Below, one piece after another: positions 32,105-43,001 of a stretch of DNA of 64,000 bases; the first letter of the stretch is position 1; every line of letters starts with the position of its first letter. The position numbers and the translations under genes are program-made. Below the pieces are notes generated by a model, which was not told the origin of the DNA, searched no databases, and saw nothing but the letters and a program-made list of their open reading frames with translations. Source of the DNA: Caenorhabditis remanei (Eukaryota > Nematoda > Chromadorea > Rhabditida > Rhabditidae); contig NC_071332.1 in assembly GCF_010183535.1 (NCBI RefSeq), positions 19,344,001 to 19,408,000 of the forward strand. Reading direction: 5' to 3'.

Positions 32105-32969
32105 TAGATATTCGCAAATTATCTCTCTGTTTCGTGGTAATGATTGTTGATAATGATCACTTTGACGTCAGTGTTCGTTTTGAATGGTGTAGAGCAGAGG
32201 GACTGAAATATTTTTTCAACACAGAGAACGTACCAAACTTGGTCAATGTGATGTTTCAAGAAAGAACGTTTAATCACGAAAACACCGGATTGTCACCATC
32301 ACAATGGTTGGAACGGGTTCTTGACGTAACGAATTGTGAATCTCTTCAAGAAGTTTTTCTCTGCGGATCTCCAAAGCTAGAAGTGTGCAATACTCTCGCT
32401 CTACTGACAAAAGTTTGTAATTTAAACATCATGGAGGACTGTTCCGATAGCTTTGCAAAAAAAGCTCTGGAAATCGTCTCACCAGTTACCAGGGAGATCG
32501 TATTGTTCAAAATTCCGTTTGAGACCAGAGAAGAGTTCCAAACTTTTCTGAAGAGCAATTTAAACTATTTGAATATTGAGACCAGCACTTTCCCGACGTT
32601 TAAATTCACTCTTGAAGATCTGATGATCACGAATGCCCTTAAATTGAATCTTAATAATGGGAAATTAAATCTCAAAGAAATTAATCAATTCTTCAGAAAT
32701 TGGATGGAAATAAATGTGATCCAAGACTGGAGCACTTGATAGTGTCTTTATCCGAAAAAGTCAATGTAAGGAATTTTCTGGAAGGACTGAAATGGGATCC
32801 TTTTCCAAGAGACCGAGTGAGATGGTTCAATTACTCAAAACAACTGGACATTTTAGCGAAATCGTTTTCTGGAGGATACGATATAAAGAGAGCGGATGGA
32901 AAGAAAGCTACAATCAGAGTTGTTGACGGGCAGACGCAGACGTTCATCGATTTTTATGTTTGGCCGTGA
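32105..32969 (+). pseudogene. FBA_2 gene lacking its F-box exon, plus a frameshift
   Basis: The conserved upstream sequence (gagagttagat, up to about 32104) runs straight into the middle of exon 2 (tcgcaaattatctctctgtt). The F-box exon, the intron and the first part of exon 2 are therefore deleted. The frame then reads MIVDNDHFDVSVRFEWCRAE through NQFFRNWME. At about 32710 one base is missing (ataaatgtgat where sisters have aaaaaatgtgat), and the C-terminal part (RLEHLIVSLSEK..., ending FIDFYVWP) continues in another frame. Without the F-box it could not join an SCF complex. It is dead by two independent lesions. Confidence 0.8.
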
Positions 32970-33059
32970 ATGTTTTATTCTAAATGACATCATTGGTTGT
33001 TTTTTTGATTATCTGGTTCTGCTAATCCTACGAAATAAAGTTTTTCTTACCAGAAAATC

Positions 33060-33172
33060 GAATTGTTACATGAAATCAACCACTGGGAATGGTTCAGGAA
33101 CATCTGACCCGAAAATGCATACATGTCTGTCTGTCTGGTTGCATGTTTGTCCAGATGTCTGCAGTTCCCCTA
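33060..33172 (+). repeat. Duplicated block before the broken F-box copy
   Basis: A block containing aaaatgcatacatgtctgtc and gtccagatgtctgcagttcc recurs at 38050-38156 after another F-box gene. It marks the edges of an older segmental duplication in the array. Confidence 0.5.
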
Positions 33173-33360
33173 TGCAACTATTGCCTTTTTTCTCATATTT
33201 TTGTAAAGACATGTACAAGAAAAACCGGAACAATAAAAAGGAATATGATTCCACTTTTCTATCGTTTACCACTCTCCAATCACGCTTTACCTGTGTTCTC
33301 AGGACGAGAGTTAGATGTGCAGGTGCTCTCCCTAAAAATGTTTACCTTCCCAGAGCGCAC

Positions 33361-33395
33361 TTCAGTCGCGTCGCGGCCGTGCGATGCGGTCTCCC
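33361..33395 (+). promoter_or_regulatory. Conserved CG-rich upstream element of F-box gene
   Basis: The block ttcagtcgcgtcgcggccgt followed by gcgatgcggtctcc lies 59-93 bp before the start codon at 33454. Confidence 0.5.
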
Positions 33396-33453
33396 CTAAA
33401 CACCACCAGACATTGATTCGTCATCTCATTTGTATCCTTTTTTTCCTACCAAG

Positions 33454-34486
33454 ATGACAATTCCGTTTCCTCTCTTACGTCTTCCAAGGCTTGCACTGAT
33501 TCCAGTTTTTCAACAAATGGAAACAAGTGATGTGTAAGTTGTCCTATTTCTTTTTTGTTCTGTCTCTCATATTCAATTATTACAGAATTGCCGTCTCGCT
33601 ACTTTCCAAAAAAGCCTATAATGTGTCAAAGTCTTTCGCAAATTATGTTCCAGTTCCATGAATCTGAGAGTAGAAAGCGATTACCTTTATATCACAGTCG
33701 ACTTGAGAAATGAAAAATCAGTGACCCTTTGTTTCTACATGGAGAGAATTACGGACCATGTAATGACTCGAAACAGAATGTTCACTCACGAAAACACCGG
33801 ATTAACAGCAACACAATGGGTGGAGCGGATTCTAGATGTGACAAATTGTGAATCGCTTGAAGAACTGTATCTCTGCGGATCTCCTCAACTGGAAGTTTGC
33901 GATGCTCTTGCTCGATTGACACAAATCCAAAAATTAATCATCTTTTTTGCTGTTCCTATAGCTTCGCAAAGAAATCTCTGGAAATCCTCTCGGTGGTTAC
34001 CACGGAAGTTACACTGCGCAAAATTCCGTTTGAAACCAGAGAAGAATTCTAAACTTTTCTGAGGAGCAATTTAAATTATTTGGATATTGCGACCAGCACT
34101 TTCCCGAAATTCAAGTTCACTCTTGATGACGTACTGATCACGAATGCGCTCAAATTAAATCTTGAACGCGCAAAATTAAATCTCAAAGAACTCAATTTAT
34201 TCTTCAAAAATTGGATGAGAAAGAAATGTGATTCAAGACTGGAGCACTTGATAGTGTCTACATCCGAAACAGTCAATGCAAGGAATCTTCTGGGGGGACT
34301 GAAGGCTGTTCCTTTTCCAAGAGACCGAGAGAGATGGTTCAATTACTCTAAACCACTGGACTTCTCATCAGGGTTTTTTTCTGAAGGATATGGAGCACGG
34401 ATGGAAAGAAAGCCACAATTTTAATCGGAGACAGAGACCGATGGGGACAGAAACCGACGTTTATCCATTACCTTGCTTGGCCGTGA
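33454..34486 (+). pseudogene. F-box/FBA_2 gene with several disabling changes
   Basis: Exon 1 (33454-33533) is normal (MTIPFPLLRLPRL...ETSDV). Exon 2 begins at 33586. Compared with the intact gene at 35.4 kb it has a single-base loss near 33631 (tcaaagtcttt for tcaaaaatcttt), a further small frame change near 33945, a CAA-to-TAA change at 34051-34053 inside the FQTFL motif, and a 7-base loss near 34390 (ggatatggagcacgg for ggatatgatataaggagagcgg). Family signatures survive in pieces: RLEHLIVSTSETVN, RERWFNYSKPLDF and, in the old frame, an end like LAWP at 34484. Plainly a dead copy. Confidence 0.85.
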
Positions 34487-35290
34487 ACGCTTTGTTCTAA
34501 ATAACATTGTTGGTATCAAAATGGTTATTTTTAATTATCTTTTTCTACTTCGCTAAGTATATAAATGTTTTGTTGTCTACGTAATTCAAGCTATAATCAC
34601 TGAAAAGATTCTAGATCGCTTCTGGAAGCGACGGTTAGATGTAAAGGATGGGTTTACTGGTCGTGACTTTTAGTATTTGGATATTCTAAAAAATATGAGA
34701 ACCAGAAATAACGGGAACAAAAGTTGTCAAAAGTAACGTGTCACTCATCCGCATAGTAACGGGAAGGTGGAAAGCGAGATGCAAAGGAAATGTAAGAGAA
34801 GATACCGGTATAGTATAACAATTATCTGAAACTATCACTTGCTTTGGATTTTCGAAGCAATAAGAATATGGATTATGTGTTAGAAGAAGGACATGGTCAG
34901 GACATTGTGACAATTAAGACGTGAAAATGTACACCAATAAGATCAAAGATTGTTTGCGGGCTGAGTTATTCCATTCCAGTTACAAACTGTCAAATTTAAA
35001 ACTTTGAGCCAAGTTTTTTTTTCAAAACAAAGCCTCTCGCTTATTTTGTCAATATTTGTGAAGAATATTACTCGGCTATCATTTATGAATTGTATTCAAA
35101 TATCAATTACAACCGCTCGCCTGTCATTCACCTACTTGCGGCTCCTATCATTCGCAAACCATTCGAAAGTCAGCGGGTCTTCAAGTACCAATCGCCTAAC
35201 ACTCTCCAATCTCGCTTTACTTGTGTTCTCAGGACGAGAGTTAGATGTCCAGGTGCTCTCCCTGAGGATGTTTGTCTTCCCAGAGCACAC

Positions 35291-35323
35291 TTTAGCCGCG
35301 TCGCGGCCATGCGATGCGGTCTC
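35291..35323 (+). promoter_or_regulatory. Conserved CG-rich upstream element of F-box gene
   Basis: The block tttagccgcgtcgcggccat followed by gcgatgcggtctcc lies 55-87 bp before the start codon at 35378. Confidence 0.5.
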
Positions 35324-35377
35324 CCCCCACCAAACATTGATTCCTCATCTCATTTGCACCCTCTCTCCATTATAGAA

Positions 35378-36400
35378 ATGACGACTCCCTTCCCTCTCTT
35401 ACGCCTACCTAGGCTTGCATTGATTCCAGTTTTTCAACAAATGGAGCCAATAGATGTGTAAGTTGTTCTATTTTTTTTTGTTCTGTCTCTCATATTCAAT
35501 TGTTACAGAATTTCCGTCTCGTTACTTTCCAAAAAAGCCCATAATGTGTCAAAAATCTTTCGCAAATTATGTTTCAATTCCATGATTCTGCTAGTAGCAA
35601 GAGATTACCTTTGTATCGTTGATTGGAGAGATGAAAAATTAGTGGTCCTTTGTTTCGACACGAAAGGGGTTTCGGCCCATATAAAGACTCGATACAGATG
35701 GTTTACTCACGAAAACACGGGATTAACAGCAACACAATGGGTGGAGCGAATTCTTGACGTAACAAATTGTGAATCGATTGATCATTTGGATCTCTGTGGA
35801 AATCCACAGCTAGAAATGTGCGATACTTTTGGTCAAGAGACAAAACTCAATTTGAACACCGATTTCGGATGTTCCTATGACTTTGCAAAGAAACCTCTGG
35901 AAATCCTCTCGGCAGTTACCACAGAAGTAAAACTGTACATAATTCCATTTGAGACCAGAGAGGAATTCCAAACTTTTCTGAAGAGCAATTTAAATTATTT
36001 GAATATTCAATCCAGCACTTTCCCGAAATTCAAGTTCACTCTCGATGACGTACTGATCACGAATGCGCTCAAATTAAATCTTAAACACGCAAAATTAACT
36101 CTCAAAGAACTCAATTTATTCTTCAAAAATTGGATGAGAAAGAAATGTGATTCAAGACTGGAGCACTTGATAGTGTCTACATCCGAAAAAGTCAATGCAA
36201 GGAATCTTCTGGGAGGACTGAAGGCTGTTCCTTTTCCAAGAGACCGAGAGAGAAGGTTCATTTACTCTAAACAATTGGACTCTTTATCAGAATCGTTTTC
36301 TGGAGGATATGATATAAGGAGAGCGGATGGGAAGAAAGCAACAATCACGTATGCAGGCTATTCGGGGCCGACAGTCATCAATTTCTATGTTTGGCCGTGA
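35378..36400 (+). CDS. F-box protein with FBA_2 domain, intact
   Basis: Exons 35378-35457 and 35509-36400, 323 residues. F-box: MTTPFPLLRLPRLALIPVF then ISVSLLSKKAHNVSKIF. Middle: TATQWVERILDVTNCESIDH. FBA_2: KFTLDDVLITNALKLNL, CDSRLEHLIVSTSEKVN, GGYDIRRADGKKATITY, ending VINFYVWP. It is the best reference copy for the 33.4 and 36.9 kb relatives. A gctaataaatg polyadenylation-like signal lies near 36464. Expected SCF substrate adaptor of unknown target. Confidence 0.85.
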
Positions 36401-36551
36401 ATGATTTGTTCTAAATGACATTGTTGATATCAAATTGTTTTTTATCTTCATATTCTTCGAGCTAATAAATGATTTGTTCTTTACGTAATTCAAGCTATAA
36501 TCACTGAAAGGCAATAATTCATCTATTTTTCGGTATTCGAATATCATTTTC

Positions 36552-36835
36552 TGGGGAAGGCCTCCAGGTGACCGTGGAGTTATTGGACGTGACCGACATC
36601 ATTGGAAAGCTGAGAAAACGCTGTTTCCTAATATATATTCAGTGTTTGCCCTCGAGGCCTGGTATTCGAGAAGTTCCGAAAAATGTTGAATTATCACCTT
36701 TTCAACACGCGAAAGTTGCAAAAAATGTTTTCGTAATTTTTCCGAACTTTGACCTTCTTTTTCTCAAATTCCAGGCCTTACGGGCAAAAACCAATTACAT
36801 ATTTGGTATCAGCGTTTTCTCATAGCATGTATTTT
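36552..36835. repeat. Foldback-derived insertion upstream of the next F-box gene
   Basis: Starts ggggaaggcctccaggtgac and contains tcgaggcctggtatt and cttttcaacacgcgaaa-type sequence. It resembles the foldback at 46688-46944 and a fragment at 57.46-57.60 kb. It has replaced the far-upstream sequence that the other F-box copies share, leaving only the block from about 36830 (gtattttcttcccagagcg). Confidence 0.55.
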
Positions 36836-36850
36836 CTTCCCAGAGCGAAA

Positions 36851-36883
36851 TTCAGCCGCGTCGCGGCCGTGCGATGCGGTCTC
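36851..36883 (+). promoter_or_regulatory. Conserved CG-rich upstream element of F-box gene
   Basis: The block ttcagccgcgtcgcggccgt followed by gcgatgcggtctcc lies 61-93 bp before the start codon at 36944. It is retained although the sequence just upstream is an inserted repeat. Confidence 0.5.
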
Positions 36884-36943
36884 CCACCGACAACACCAGA
36901 CATTGATTCCTCATCTCATTTGCACCCTCTCTCCTTTGCCAAG

Positions 36944-37967
36944 ATGACGTCTCCGTTCCCTCTTTTACGTCTTCCAAGACTTGCACTGATTCCTGTTTTC
37001 CAATACACGGAGTCAATAGATGTGTAAGTTTTCCTTTCTCTCTTCAGGTCTGTTCCTCATTTTCAATCGTTTCAGAATTGCCGTCTCGCTACTTTCCAAA
37101 AAAGCCTATAATGTGTCAAAAATCTTTCGCAAATTTCGCGATTACCTTTATATCACAGTCGACTTGAGAAATGAAAAATCAGTGACCCATTGTTTCTACA
37201 TGGAGGGAATTACGGACCATGTAATGACTCGAAACAGAAGGTTCACTCACGAAAACACCGGATTAACAGCATCTCAATGGTTGGAGCGGATTCTAGATGT
37301 GACAAATTGTGAATCGCTTGAAGAACTGTATCTCTGCGAATCTCCACAGCTAGAAGTGTGCAATACTTTCGCTCTACTAACAAAAGTTCGTAATTTAAAC
37401 ATCAGGAAGGAGTGTTCCGATAGCTTTGCAAAAAAAGCTCTGGAAATTGTCTCACCAGTTACCAGGGAAATCATATTGTTCAAAATTCCGTTTGAGACCA
37501 GAGAAGAATTTCAGACATTTCTGAAGAGCAATTTAAACTATTTGAGTAGTCAACCCAGCACTTTCTCTAAATTCAAGTTCACTCTTGATGACGTACTGTT
37601 CACGAATGCGCTCAAACTAAATCTTACTCACGCAAAGTTAAATCTCAAAGAACTCAATCTATTCTTCAAAAATTGGATGAGAAAGAAAAGTGATTCAAGA
37701 CTGGAGCACTTGATAGTGTGTACATCCGAAAAAGTCAATGTAAGGAATCTTCTGGGAGGACTGAAGGCTGTTCAATTTCCTAGAGACCAAAATAGAGCCT
37801 TCCACTACTCAATACCACTGGACTGTTTATCGGTATTGCTTTTTGGAGGATATGATATAATAAGGAAAGCGGATGGAAAGAAAGCCACAATTTTATTCAT
37901 AGACGTTGGGGGGCAGTGGTCGACAGCCCTCCATTTCCTTGTTTGGCAGTCGCTCTGTTCTAAATAA
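36944..37967 (+). CDS. F-box protein with FBA_2 domain, internal deletion and altered C-terminus
   Basis: Exons 36944-37023 and 37076-37967, 323 residues in one frame. F-box MTSPFPLLRLPRLALIPVF then IAVSLLSKKAYNVSKIF. An in-frame loss of about 11 residues follows (RKF joins RDYLYITVDLRN directly). FBA_2 signatures remain: KFTLDDVLFTNALKLNL, SDSRLEHLIVCTSEKVN, GGYDIIRKADGKKATILF. The usual ending VWP-stop is changed to VWQSLCSK-stop because both the proline and stop codons are mutated. The promoter flank has been replaced by a repeat. Reading frame intact, so probably still a gene, but showing the first signs of decay. Confidence 0.75.
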
Positions 37968-39830
37968 CATTGTTGGTATCAAATAATGTTTTCTTTTCTA
38001 TTTTCACGTTCTGCTATTTCGATGAAATAAAATTTTTCTCACTAAAAAGTCTGATTTTTACATAAGATTCACCCTTTGGGAAGATCAGATCCAAAAATGC
38101 ATACATGTCTGTCTGCCTGGCTGCACATTTGTCCAGATGTCTGCAGTTCCCCCATGACTAGCTTTGGTGATTTGAAATCTCAAAGGGAGACTGCGGTATT
38201 CCAAAAATCGAGATCTTTTGATATGGATCGACTCAGAATTTTGTTGAAAAGAGAAAAGTCTCTTGGAGCCAGGTCCGAAAATTAGTCTAAAATGAGTTAT
38301 AAGGCCTCAAAGTGTCAAAACAGGGCCTCTCGCAGAGAAGATTTGCCTTATATTTCAAAAAAAGATTTGCCTTATATTTCAAAACCACTACTTCTGACGG
38401 CTTCCTCTTCTTTATATGCAAAGAATGTAGAGCGGTTTTTATCGTATGGTGATCAGATTGAGTTTGAGAGGACACGTCCATTAGTTTCAGTCGTAAATTA
38501 AGACCTATTCATTCTTTGACATCCTTCAAAAAAAAGCATTAAAAAATTTTACAAACCAATCCTTTCTTCAGTCTTGCAGCTATCCTATTTCTTTTTTATG
38601 GAAAGCTATAAACACGAAAAATCGGAACAATAAAAAAGTACGATTCGACGTTTCCTTTTATTTTATTTCATATAATAAAACATGAGTATAAAAGCGGGCG
38701 AGCTGGAAACCAGGACATACATATATTTTCTCCGCTTCAAAATGATATTTCTTTTTTTTAAACAATACTATTGAAGGTACGGTAAGCTTCATAGTGAACA
38801 TTTTTATTTTAGAAAATTTTTATAAGAATTTCAGATCTCCGCAAGAAAAATTGTTGGCCGGGTGTGTTACCAGCCTTCTACTTCTTTTTTTTCTATAAAA
38901 TTTGATTTTTTGTGAATCGTAAGTGAAAACAGAAACCACCGCTTTTGTTAATACAGTTACTTTTCAGATTAATGGAATTTGTTGGTGGTGGACGAGTGGG
39001 CACCGAAATTGGCGGGTCAGGGAGCTCAACAATGTTTAATAAAGAATCAGGGGGGAGGAGATGGAACATAATTTTTTGAAAATTTTATGGAATAAACTTG
39101 TTATTTTAGTGTCGTTTTAGTTGTTTGGTCTCTGAAAAGCATTCTGAAATCTGTTTTGGGGTGTTAAGCAGGTCTGATTAGAAGTTTTTCAGATTTTTTA
39201 TTCATTTTTAGGTTTCAGACAGTTTTTATCGTATCATCGACACTACAAATTTCTAGCTGAATTTCTGGAATCGTTTTGGTTTCGGAGTAGAGTTTCGGAA
39301 TGGTATTAAAGTCGTTGGACACCCGGACCCACCGACAAACCGGACTAACTTGAGATGAAAATAATCTAAAACGGCAGCAGGTGGTCGCTTCGTTAGTACG
39401 CCACTAGTTTTCTACTTTTTCTGTGACTTCAAGACCTTTTTTTCAAAAAATTTAAAGGAAGTTGTTTAAGATCAGCGTCCTCTCAGCATTTCCAAAAAAA
39501 CCGCATTCCATGACTCTATCCCATCTCTCTCGCCGCCTTTGTTCTTTCTTTCCTGAATATTCTGATTTTTTGATTTTCTGACTAACACCTGCTAAACCAG
39601 TCAACAATCCAAATGTTCAATAGTTCGAGTAGGTCTCTAAGGGAGCATCAACTCCAAAGAACTCGTATTTATCGCTTGTTTTTCCTCTAATGAAGTAGGG
39701 TGGAGCTCAGAAGCATTTTAGAGATTTCATTATGTCATTTGACTATTTTTTCTTATTTTCATTCGATTTCTGTCGATTTTTTTTACTTTTTTTGGTATTT
39801 TTCAGCTTTATTCAACCCAATTGTTCCAGA
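37968..39830. other. Long intergenic, repeats only
   Basis: 38050-38156 repeats 33060-33172. From about 39480 the sequence (gcattccatgactctatccc onward) is the left part of a segment duplicated at 42.14 kb. The remainder is AT-rich, with no supportable exon. Confidence 0.4.
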
Positions 39831-40031
39831 ATGCCGTCTCAAGTGTCCCCATCCGTTGGTCATCATACAACTGTCCAAATCGAAGGAGAGCAGTCAACCA
39901 ATGTTGAGGAATCAAAATCCTTCTGTATTGGTATTCTGGCTCTTGTCTTCGCCGTCATCGTCCTTGGCATTATCTTCATCTTCTTCGGAATGCCAGGTTT
40001 TTGGAGCAGCGGTCATGTTTATTCTGGTTAA
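39831..40031 (+). CDS. Small single-pass membrane protein, 66 residues
   Basis: ATG follows ttgttccaga directly, so a trans-spliced message with almost no leader is likely. The N-terminal half is polar (MPSQVSPSVGHHTTVQIEGE). Residues 33-53 form one membrane helix (CIGILALVFAVIVLGIIFIF). The tail is short and glycine-rich, ending HVYSG. The stop is followed by a ttaattgg triplication, and an aataaa signal lies at about 40100. The gene has a damaged duplicate at 42462. No family recognised; a short tail-anchored or regulatory membrane peptide is possible. Confidence 0.6.
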   Translation: MPSQVSPSVGHHTTVQIEGEQSTNVEESKSFCIGILALVFAVIVLGIIFIFFGMPGFWSSGHVYSG

Positions 40032-40388
40032 TTGGTTAATTGGTTAATTGGAGACTTTTTTCTCTCGCACTTGCAACTTTTTTTACTCGTTTTGAATGTT
40101 CAATAAATTGTAATAATGTAAGAACTTTGGTTTTTTCTTTCAGTTTCAGGTGAACATACTTCTAGCTCAAACTCCATCCACATCTTTGAAATCAAATAGA
40201 AAATTTGTATAATCACGTGGACCATATTGTCCTGGGAGTCATGAATCATGTTTTGTTAATTTGAGAGCAGTTTTGTAAGCCTAATGACTAGAGTTGCTAT
40301 GAGCAAAACAGAAGAAGGGAATATTGGAAAATGGGAAAATTGCGAGCGTCCTGTGAACATGACAACGATTTCACTATCTTCAAGACCA

Positions 40389-40416
40389 AAGTCGTGCGTT
40401 GCGTGCTCCCCATGAC
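40389..40416 (+). promoter_or_regulatory. Orphan partial copy of the F-box upstream element
   Basis: The sequence aagtcgtgcgttgcgtgctc and the following ccccatgaccccaccagacat look like the F-box upstream block and its flank. The next sequence is unrelated, and the F-box gene proper starts only at 40736 with its own copy of the element. A remnant of a lost duplicate. Confidence 0.35.
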
Positions 40417-40625
40417 CCCACCAGACATCGATTTCTCATTCACTTCTACCCTATCTAGCAGAGCTGTGCGGAATTCCTTTTTTCGACTTCCTTCTTCCTT
40501 CTTCCGGGCTTTTTTCACTTCCTTTTTCCTTCTTCTTTTTTCAAAATTTTTACTTCCGCCCAGCTCTGCTATCTAGTACCCCTGCATTGCCTCCATGAAG
40601 ATGTTTGCCTTCCCAGCGGCCACTC

Positions 40626-40656
40626 CAGCCGCGTCGCGGTCGTGCGATGCGGTCTG
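40626..40656 (+). promoter_or_regulatory. Conserved CG-rich upstream element of F-box gene
   Basis: The block cagccgcgtcgcggtcgtgc followed by gatgcggtct lies 80-110 bp before the start codon at 40736. Confidence 0.5.
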
Positions 40657-40735
40657 TCCTCCTATAGTGCCTCCTATTGATTCTGCATCCACCTCTCACC
40701 ATTATTCATTTGTACCCACTCTCTTCACTATCGAA

Positions 40736-41702
40736 ATGACGACTCCGTTCCCTATCTTACGTCTTCCAAGACTCGCATTGATTCCAGTTCTTCAACACAT
40801 GGAACTTATTGAAGTTTAAGTTTGCACCTTATTTCACGTCATCTCTATTTACATTTATCTTTTCAGAATCGCCTTTTCCCTTATCTCCAAAAGGTCTTTC
40901 AACCTCTCAAAATGTTTCTCCAATGTATTTCCCGATTCCATCGATCTGCTAGTGGGTTCCCACAATCTTCAAATGATAATGGATGATCTAACACTGCGTT
41001 TCTACGGAAACGTATTGGAGACGGTTGGAATATGGCATCACGGCAAACTGGTGAAATGGAAAAAAGCTGGGTTATCGACTAAACAATGGTTTCTGAGGAT
41101 TCTCGTCGTGACAAAGTGTTCATCTCTGAGAAAACTGATACTCAATGGGAAACCGGAATACGATGTGTTATCAATTCTTGATGGAGTTTCAAAAATCTTT
41201 AACCTCCACATCAAGTCCAACTGCTGCAACACTTTAGCTAAGAGAGCAGTGGAAGTTCTCACTCCAGTCACTTCATCGATCAATATGCTTAAAGTTCCAT
41301 TTTCGAATCGAAAAGAATTCCAGAGATTTTGGTTTCGGAGTGTTGACTTTCAGCCTTAATGATCTTCTAGCATCGAACGGAATCAAACTCGAATTGTTCG
41401 AGGTCTCAATGAGTCTCCGAGATCTCAACAGATTCTTTTCTTGCTGGTTAAACAAAACATCTAATCATCGGTTGAAGCATCTATCGGTACTGTCACCTGG
41501 ACATTTCAATGAAGGCATTCTTCTCGGAGGACTAGATGCTACTCGTTTCACTGAAGAACAAACAAGAAAATTCCAATCATTATCTCCTCTACCACGACTC
41601 ACTGGAGGATTCGAAGTGAGAAGAATTGATGGACAGTTGGCAGCTATTACATTTGGAAGTATTTTTGGGAATACATTCATCAATTTTGACGCTTCTCTGT
41701 AA
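40736..41702 (+). pseudogene. Divergent F-box/FBA_2 gene with lost donor and frame break
   Basis: Exon 1 (40736-40815) reads MTTPFPILRLPRL...LQHMELIEV, but the donor is gaagt|ttaagt where all sisters have gtaagt, so the GT is lost. Exon 2 begins at 40867 (IAFSLISKRSFNLSKCF...DSIDLLVGS) and runs to about 41335, where roughly 40 bases of the FQTFLKSNLNYL region are missing and the frame changes. The rest continues as FSLNDLLASNGIKLELFEV, HRLKHLSVLSP, GGFEVRRIDGQLAAITFG, ending TFINFDASL. It is the most diverged member here and shares its exon 1 type with the copy at the left window edge. Probably dead. Confidence 0.7.
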
Positions 41703-42461
41703 TATAATGTATATTGCACTACTTTTTTTAAACTTTTCAATCATCTTTCAATGTTTTAACGAATTCTGAATAAAACTATAATTACAAGTCAGTTTACAAT
41801 GAGGGGAAATCAGACAGTAGTCGTCTGAACATCACTATTCTAGCACTTGGTGTTTGACTTATAAACTATTCTGTGTCTAATATTAAGAACTTAAGTAAGC
41901 AAAGTAGCTCACGTATTATGACCTCATGTGGACGAACTATCCGTTACGGATGCACCGCAATTATGTTGGTCCTTGTGCAATAAGTAACGGATCGGTTCGC
42001 AAGCGGATTGAACGCGTGGAAAGATTACTTAAAAAGTATGCAGTCAACTACTGTCTAATGTCATTGACTCCGGTGATCCAGATTTTCCGGAAACTTTGAA
42101 AGGGCAAAGAAGAAGAGCAAAGGACAATATATGCTTTCCATGACTCCATGACCTCCCCATGACACACCATCCCATCCCTCTCTCTTTACCTTTTGTTCTT
42201 CCTTTTCTGAATATTCTGATTTTTCGATTTTCTGACCAATCCCTGCTAAACCAGTCAACAAATCAGAGGTTTAATAGTTCGAGCAGGTCTCTCAGGGAGC
42301 ATCAACTCCAAAGAACACGTATTTATAGCTTGCTTTTTCCTCTAATGAAGTAGAGTGGAGCTCAGAAGCATTCGGCTATTTAATATCGTTTTCATTCGGT
42401 TTCTGTTGGTTTTCTTACTTTTTTGGTTTTTTTGAGCCCTATTGTATCAAATTGTTCCAGA
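41703..42461. other. Intergenic, right half is a segmental duplicate
   Basis: From about 42140 to the start codon at 42462 this duplicates 39490-39830 (accatcccatccctctctct, tcgagcaggtctctcaggga, aaagaacacgtatttatagc). The left half is AT-rich without a recognised gene. Confidence 0.45.
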
Positions 42462-42662
42462 ATGCCGTCTCAAGTGTCCCCATCCGTTGGTCATCATACA
42501 ACTGTCCAAATCGAAGGAGAGCAATCAACCAGTGTCGAGGAATCGCAATCTGTCTGAGTGGGTGTTCTGTCTCTTGTCTTCGCCGTCGTCGTCCTTGGCA
42601 TTATCTTCATCTTCTTCGGACTGCCAGGTTTTCGGAGCAGCGGTCATGTTTATTCTGGTTAA
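42462..42662 (+). pseudogene. Duplicate of the small membrane protein with nonsense codon
   Basis: The same 201-base frame as 39831-40031 with a conserved start (MPSQVSPSVGHHTTVQIEGE). A cysteine codon TGT at position 32 has become TGA (42555-42557), just before the membrane helix. After the stop the original frame is still open and reads V-G-V-L-S-L-V-F-A-V-V-V. The flanks are duplicated too. Either a recently dead copy or one producing a 31-residue soluble peptide. Confidence 0.8.
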
Positions 42663-42961
42663 TTGGTTAATTGGTTAATTGGAGATTTTTTTTCTCTTGA
42701 TTTACAACTTTTTTATTTGTTTTGAATGTTCAATAAACTGTAATAATGTAAAAACTTTGGTTTGTCTTTTTTAATTTCAGGTGAACATAGTTCTAACTCA
42801 TACTTTATCCACTTCTGCTGCAATTTCGAAATGAAATTCGTGTGATCACGCTGTCCTGGGAGTCATGAATCATATTTGTTAATTTGAGATCAGCTTTGAG
42901 AGCCTGATGACTGCAGTTTAAATGAGAAAAGTATAAGAAGGGAATATTGGAAAATGAAAAA

Positions 42962-43001
<40 letters not shown>

